NCBI RefSeq assembly: GCF_900176385.1
Contig: NZ_FWXN01000002.1
Coordinates: 1 to 64,000 of the forward strand
Source of the DNA: Janibacter indicus
Lineage (GTDB): Bacteria > Actinomycetota > Actinomycetes > Actinomycetales > Dermatophilaceae
DNA length: 64,000 nt
Direction: 5' to 3'
Part shown: positions 60,823 through 64,000 of the stretch, piece by piece
How the letters are laid out: every line of letters starts with the position of its first letter
Numbering within the stretch: the first letter of the stretch is position 1
The notes under the pieces: model-generated
What the model was told of the DNA's origin: nothing
The model's database searches: none
The model's input: only the letters and a program-made list of their open reading frames with translations
Program-made: the position numbers and the translations under genes

Positions 60823-62064
60823 TCAGACCTCCGCCAGGACCTTGCCCCAGATCTCCAGGGCCTCGTCGACCTGCTCGGCGGTGACGACGAGCGGCGGGAT
60901 CATCCGCACGACGTTCATGTGGGCGCCGCAGGTGAGCAGCAGCAGGCCCTTCTTGGCGGCCAGCTGCTGGGCCGCCTGGGCGCGGGCGGTGTCGGGCGTG
61001 CCGTCGGCGGCGGTGAACTCGCTGCCGACGAGCAGGCCGAGTCCGCGCACGTCGCCGATCCCGTCGACGGCGGCGGCCTTCGCACCCTCGAGCAGCTGGG
61101 TGCCGCGCTCGGCGGAGTTGGCGACCAAGCCCTCCTCCTCGATGACCTCGAGGGTGGCGACGGCCGCGGCGCACGCGACGGCATTGCCGCCGTAGGTGCC
61201 ACCCTGCGAGCCCGGCCACGCCTTGCTCATCAGCTCCTCGCTCGCCGCGATGCCGGAGATCGGGAAGCCGGAGGCGATCCCCTTCGCCAGGGTGATGATG
61301 TCGGGCTGCACGTCGAAGTGCTCGTGACCGAACATCTTGCCGGTGCGGCCGAAGCCGGTCTGGACCTCGTCCATGACGAGGAGGATCCCGTGCCTGTCGG
61401 CCCGCTCGCGCAGCCCCTGGAAGAAGGCGGTGTTGCCGGGGATGTAGCCCCCTTCGCCGAGGACCGGCTCGACGATGAAGGCGGCGGTCTCCTGCGGTGA
61501 GGTGAGCGTCGCGAGGATGTAGTCGAGCTCCTTGAGGGCGAAGGCGGTGGCCTCCTCCTCGCTCCAGCCGTAGCGGTAGGCGGTGGGGAAGGGGGCGACG
61601 TGCACCCCGCCCATGAGCGGGGAGAAGCCGGCCGAGAAGCGGGTGCCGGAGGTCGTCATCGTCGCCGTCGCGACGGTGCGGCCGTGGAAGCCGCCGTGGA
61701 AGACGATGACATTGGGCCGGCCGGTCGCCTGGCGGGAGAGGCGGAGGGAGGCCTCGAGCGCCTCGCTGCCGGAGTTGGCGAAGAAGAGGCTGTCCAGGTG
61801 CGAAGGGAGGACCCCCTGCAGTTTGTCGACGAGGGCGAGCAGCGGCTGGTGCATGACCGTCGTGTACTGGCCGTGGATGAGCTTGCCGACCTGCTCCTGC
61901 GCGGCGGCGACGACCTTGGGGTGGCAGTGCCCGGTGCTCACGACGCCGATGCCGGCGGTGAAGTCGAGGTGGCGGTTGCCGTCGACGTCGAAGATCTCCG
62001 AGCCGAGGGCGTGGTCGATCGTCACGGGGGTGGCCTGCTTCAGCAGGGGGGACAGCGCTGTCAT
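60823..62064 (-). CDS. class III PLP aminotransferase (4-aminobutyrate aminotransferase-like)
   Basis: A 413-residue omega-aminotransferase. The cofactor lysine is in ITLAKGIASGFPISG (about 250-264), substrate and PLP contacts in FFANSGSEALEASLRLSRQATG (about 94-115), and DEVQTGFGRTG (about 222-232) before the lysine. It moves the amino group of a terminal-amine substrate such as 4-aminobutyrate or beta-alanine to 2-oxoglutarate or pyruvate, giving a semialdehyde. The divergent aldehyde dehydrogenase would oxidise that product. ATG 62064 has GGAGGTC. The GntR-type palindrome lies 30 bases upstream. Confidence 0.92.
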   Translation of the reverse strand: MTALSPLLKQATPVTIDHALGSEIFDVDGNRHLDFTAGIGVVSTGHCHPKVVAAAQEQVGKLIHGQYTTVMHQPLLALVDKLQGVLPSHLDSLFFANSGSEALEASLRLSRQATGRPNVIVFHGGFHGRTVATATMTTSGTRFSAGFSPLMGGVHVAPFPTAYRYGWSEEEATAFALKELDYILATLTSPQETAAFIVEPVLGEGGYIPGNTAFFQGLRERADRHGILLVMDEVQTGFGRTGKMFGHEHFDVQPDIITLAKGIASGFPISGIAASEELMSKAWPGSQGGTYGGNAVACAAAVATLEVIEEEGLVANSAERGTQLLEGAKAAAVDGIGDVRGLGLLVGSEFTAADGTPDTARAQAAQQLAAKKGLLLLTCGAHMNVVRMIPPLVVTAEQVDEALEIWGKVLAEV

Positions 62065-62094
62065 CGGGACCTCCGAGGTCGGGTTGTTCGTCTG

Positions 62095-62106
62095 ATTGTT
62101 GACAAT
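62095..62106. promoter_or_regulatory. second GntR operator ATTGTTGACAAT
   Basis: The same 12-bp core as in 57787-57798 lies between the divergent aminotransferase and aldehyde dehydrogenase genes. It links these two units to the GntR/FCD repressor encoded at 55583. Confidence 0.85.
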
Positions 62107-62154
62107 ACGTCTACGGTTGGGGAGACGGCAAGGACGCTGACGAAGGAGCCTTCC

Positions 62155-63639
62155 ATGACGATTACGGACACGCCAGAGGTCACCCGCGAGCAGGAGCGCG
62201 AGGCCATCGCCTCGGTGCCCACCGGCCTCTTCATCGGGGGCGAGTGGCGCACGACCCGCGCGACGATGCCGGTCGACGACCCGTCGACCGGCGAGCACCT
62301 CGTCGAGGTCGCCGACGCCGACCCCGACGAGGCCGCCGCGGCCCTTGACGCCGCCGTCGCGGCGCAGGCGGAGTGGGCGCAGGTGCCGCCCCGCGAGCGC
62401 AGCGAGATCCTCACCCGCGCCCGTGAGCTCATGCTCGCCGACGTCGACCGGCTCGCCCTGATCATGACCCTCGAGATGGGCAAGCCCCTGGCCGAGGCGA
62501 AGGGGGAGGTGGCCTACGCCGCCGAGTTCTTCCGCTGGTTCGCGGAGGAGGCCGTGCGCATCGACGGCGGCTTCATGACCGCGCCGGCGGGCGGCTCGCG
62601 CTTCCTCGTCGCCAAGCAGCCGGTCGGCCCGTGCATCCTCATCACCCCGTGGAACTTCCCCATGGCGATGGGCACCCGCAAGATCGGGCCGGCCATCGCC
62701 GCCGGGTGCACGTCGGTCATCAAGCCGGCGGCCGAGACCCCGCTGTCGACCCTCGCGCTCGCCGACATCCTCGTGCAGGCGGGCCTGCCCGCGGGCGTGG
62801 TCAACGTCGTGACGACGAGCAAGAGCGACGACGTCATGCGCCCGATGATCCTTGACCCGCGCTCGCGCAAGATCTCCTTCACCGGGTCGACGCCGGTCGG
62901 CAAGCACCTGCTCGAGCTCGCCGCGAAGACCGTCATGCGCACGTCGATGGAGCTCGGCGGCAATGCCCCCTTCCTCGTCTTCGACGACGCCGACCTCGAC
63001 GTCGCCGTCGAGGGGGCCATGGCGGCGAAGATGCGCAACATCGGCCAGGCCTGCACCGCGGCCAACCGGATCCTCGTGCAGCGTCCGGTCGCTGAGGAGT
63101 TCGCCCGTCGCCTGGGGGAGCGGATGGGCGCGCTGCCGATGGGCCGCGGTGTCGAGGACGGCGTCGTCGTCGGCCCGCTCGTCAACCAGAAGGCGGTCGA
63201 CAAGGTCGACGAGCTCGTCCGCGATGCGCTCGACCGCGGGGCGACCGCGCAGCTCGGCGGCGCCCCCGCGGACCGTGACGGCTACTTCTACCCGGCGACC
63301 GTGCTCACCGGCGTGCCGGCGGAGGCCGAGATGGGCAGCGCCGAGATCTTCGGCCCGGTCGCGGCGATCACCGAGTTCGACACCGAGGAGGAGGCGATCG
63401 CACTGGCCAACGACACCCCCTTCGGCCTGATCTCCTATGTCTTCACGCAGGGCCTCGACCGCGGGCTGCGGGTGAGCGAGGCGCTCGAGGCCGGCATGGT
63501 CGGACTGAACCAGGGCGTCGTCTCCAACCCGGCCGCCCCCTTCGGTGGGATCAAGGAGTCCGGCGTCGGCCGCGAGGGCGGCTTCACCGGCATCGACGAG
63601 TTCCTCGAGACGAAGTACATCGGCGTGCGGATGGCCTGA
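62155..63639 (+). CDS. NAD(P)-dependent succinate-semialdehyde dehydrogenase-like enzyme
   Basis: A 494-residue aldehyde dehydrogenase of the GabD type. Coenzyme binding is in GPCILITPWNFPMAMGTRKIGPA (about 160-182) and SFTGSTPVGKHL. The general-base Glu is in MELGGNAPF (about 264-272), and the nucleophilic Cys in NIGQACTAANRIL (about 298-310). The family motif FGGIKESGVGREGG is near the end. It oxidises a semialdehyde to the acid, which enters the TCA cycle if succinate. I use ATG 62155, which follows CGAAGGAG. Its promoter carries the GntR operator shared with the aminotransferase. Confidence 0.93.
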   Translation: MTITDTPEVTREQEREAIASVPTGLFIGGEWRTTRATMPVDDPSTGEHLVEVADADPDEAAAALDAAVAAQAEWAQVPPRERSEILTRARELMLADVDRLALIMTLEMGKPLAEAKGEVAYAAEFFRWFAEEAVRIDGGFMTAPAGGSRFLVAKQPVGPCILITPWNFPMAMGTRKIGPAIAAGCTSVIKPAAETPLSTLALADILVQAGLPAGVVNVVTTSKSDDVMRPMILDPRSRKISFTGSTPVGKHLLELAAKTVMRTSMELGGNAPFLVFDDADLDVAVEGAMAAKMRNIGQACTAANRILVQRPVAEEFARRLGERMGALPMGRGVEDGVVVGPLVNQKAVDKVDELVRDALDRGATAQLGGAPADRDGYFYPATVLTGVPAEAEMGSAEIFGPVAAITEFDTEEEAIALANDTPFGLISYVFTQGLDRGLRVSEALEAGMVGLNQGVVSNPAAPFGGIKESGVGREGGFTGIDEFLETKYIGVRMA

Positions 63640-63658
63640 CGCCCCACCAGCCTCCCGA

Positions 63659-63730
63659 TTTCCGGGTCACCCGAGAAACCGCCGCTTCGCAAGGGTTTCA
63701 AACCCTTGCGAAGCGGCAGTTTCTCTTGCT
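63659..63730. repeat. dispersed composite hairpin repeat, copy C
   Basis: TTTCCGGGTCACCCGAGAAAC is followed by a perfect stem GCCGCTTCGCAAGGGTTT / AAACCCTTGCGAAGCGGC and then TTTCTCTTGC. It is the best preserved copy; the inner octamer has changed to GCGAAGCGG on both arms, which keeps the pairing. It lies between convergent genes, as do copies A and B. Confidence 0.85.
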
Positions 63731-63740
63731 GAGTGGCGGA

Positions 63741-64000
63741 TCAGGCCCGCAGGTCGGTCGCGCTCTCCCCGTGCTCGGCGAAGTCCTCGGCGGTCACCGG
63801 GCCCTGGGCGGGCTGGGTGATCCGCACGGGGTTGCCAAAGGGGTCCCGCAGCGCGCAGTCGATGCCGTAGGGGCGCTCGGTCGGCTCCTCGGTGAACTCC
63901 ACCCCCTTCGCCCGCAGGTCCTCGTAGGTGGCCCGGCAGTCGTCGGTCGTGAGGATGGCGGCGGCTCCGAGCGCGCCCTTGGTGAGCAGGTCCAGCAGCT
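63741..64000 (-). CDS. VOC-family (glyoxalase-like) protein, 5' part outside the window
   Basis: The last 86 residues of a minus-strand gene that enters from the right edge. LTKGALGAAAILTTDDCRATYEDL and KGVEFTEEPTERPYGIDCALRDPFGNPVRI are typical of the second half of a vicinal-oxygen-chelate domain, including a Glu and the FGN turn. Such proteins bind a metal and act as glyoxalases, dioxygenases or antibiotic-binding proteins; nothing decides here. The stop is separated from the convergent aldehyde dehydrogenase by repeat copy C. Confidence 0.85.
   Translation of the reverse strand, partial: LLDLLTKGALGAAAILTTDDCRATYEDLRAKGVEFTEEPTERPYGIDCALRDPFGNPVRITQPAQGPVTAEDFAEHGESATDLRA

Overview
The window is high-GC DNA (about 72% G+C by eye) from an actinobacterium. 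The evidence is GTG/ATG overlaps in many operons, strong third-position GC, twin NlpC/P60 genes behind c-di-AMP riboswitches, mycoredoxin, an excalibur/sortase pair and the tmsAB pair for 10-methyl fatty acids. The mix resembles Intrasporangiaceae-type organisms, but the genus cannot be fixed from the sequence alone. No rRNA, tRNA, CRISPR array or prophage was seen.

Layout. 1-100: right end of an IS481-type element. 0.2-10.5 kb: TetR/DHA2 drug exporter, a HEAT-repeat protein, a membrane-anchored propeller protein, ankyrin protein, secreted intradiol dioxygenase, AlkZ-like protein and methyltransferase, then a surface excalibur protein next to a sortase. 10.5-16.9 kb: acyl-CoA synthetase, two riboswitch-controlled cell-wall hydrolases, a small alarmone synthetase and a GNAT-Nudix fusion. 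16.9-23.8 kb: a reactive-sulfur island with a CstR-like repressor, DUF302, two persulfide dioxygenase/rhodanese fusions, a rhodanese and a TauE exporter. Two matching palindromic operators sit at its promoters. 24-38 kb: alcohol dehydrogenase, a frameshifted endonuclease I, MerR/GyrI regulator, glutaminase-STAS, tmsAB, a GTPase, mycoredoxin, SprT-like protein, luciferase-like oxidoreductase, a frameshifted metalloprotease, a secreted repeat protein and an ASCH protein.

38.1-46.8 kb holds a complete recC-recB-recD operon with overlapping start/stop codons. Next to it lies a decayed transporter-binding-protein gene split by an intact IS481-family element with a 6-bp NCTAGN duplication. 48.3-53.2 kb: a PLP lyase, a VapBC/FitAB-type toxin-antitoxin pair, DUF3105/DUF305 and a lipase operon. 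53.1-55.5 kb: a LysR gene divergent from a Glu/Leu/Phe/Val dehydrogenase. 55.6-63.6 kb: an apparently uncharacterised catabolic cluster made of a GntR/FCD repressor, two Asp/Glu-racemase-superfamily proteins, a 2-hydroxyacid dehydrogenase, an amidase, DUF3830, a class III aminotransferase and an aldehyde dehydrogenase. The same ATTGTTGACAAT operator occurs in both divergent promoter regions. The window ends in a VOC-family gene.

The most striking signal that is not a gene is the octamer CGAAGGGG (often GACGAAGGGGG). By hand count it occurs about once per kb over both strands, in every kind of gene, and as inverted pairs that build several intergenic terminators. That pattern resembles uptake signal sequences of naturally transformable bacteria, or a Chi-type sequence, and a RecBCD operon is in the same window. 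Three further dispersed palindromic repeats and three single-base frameshifts are also described.
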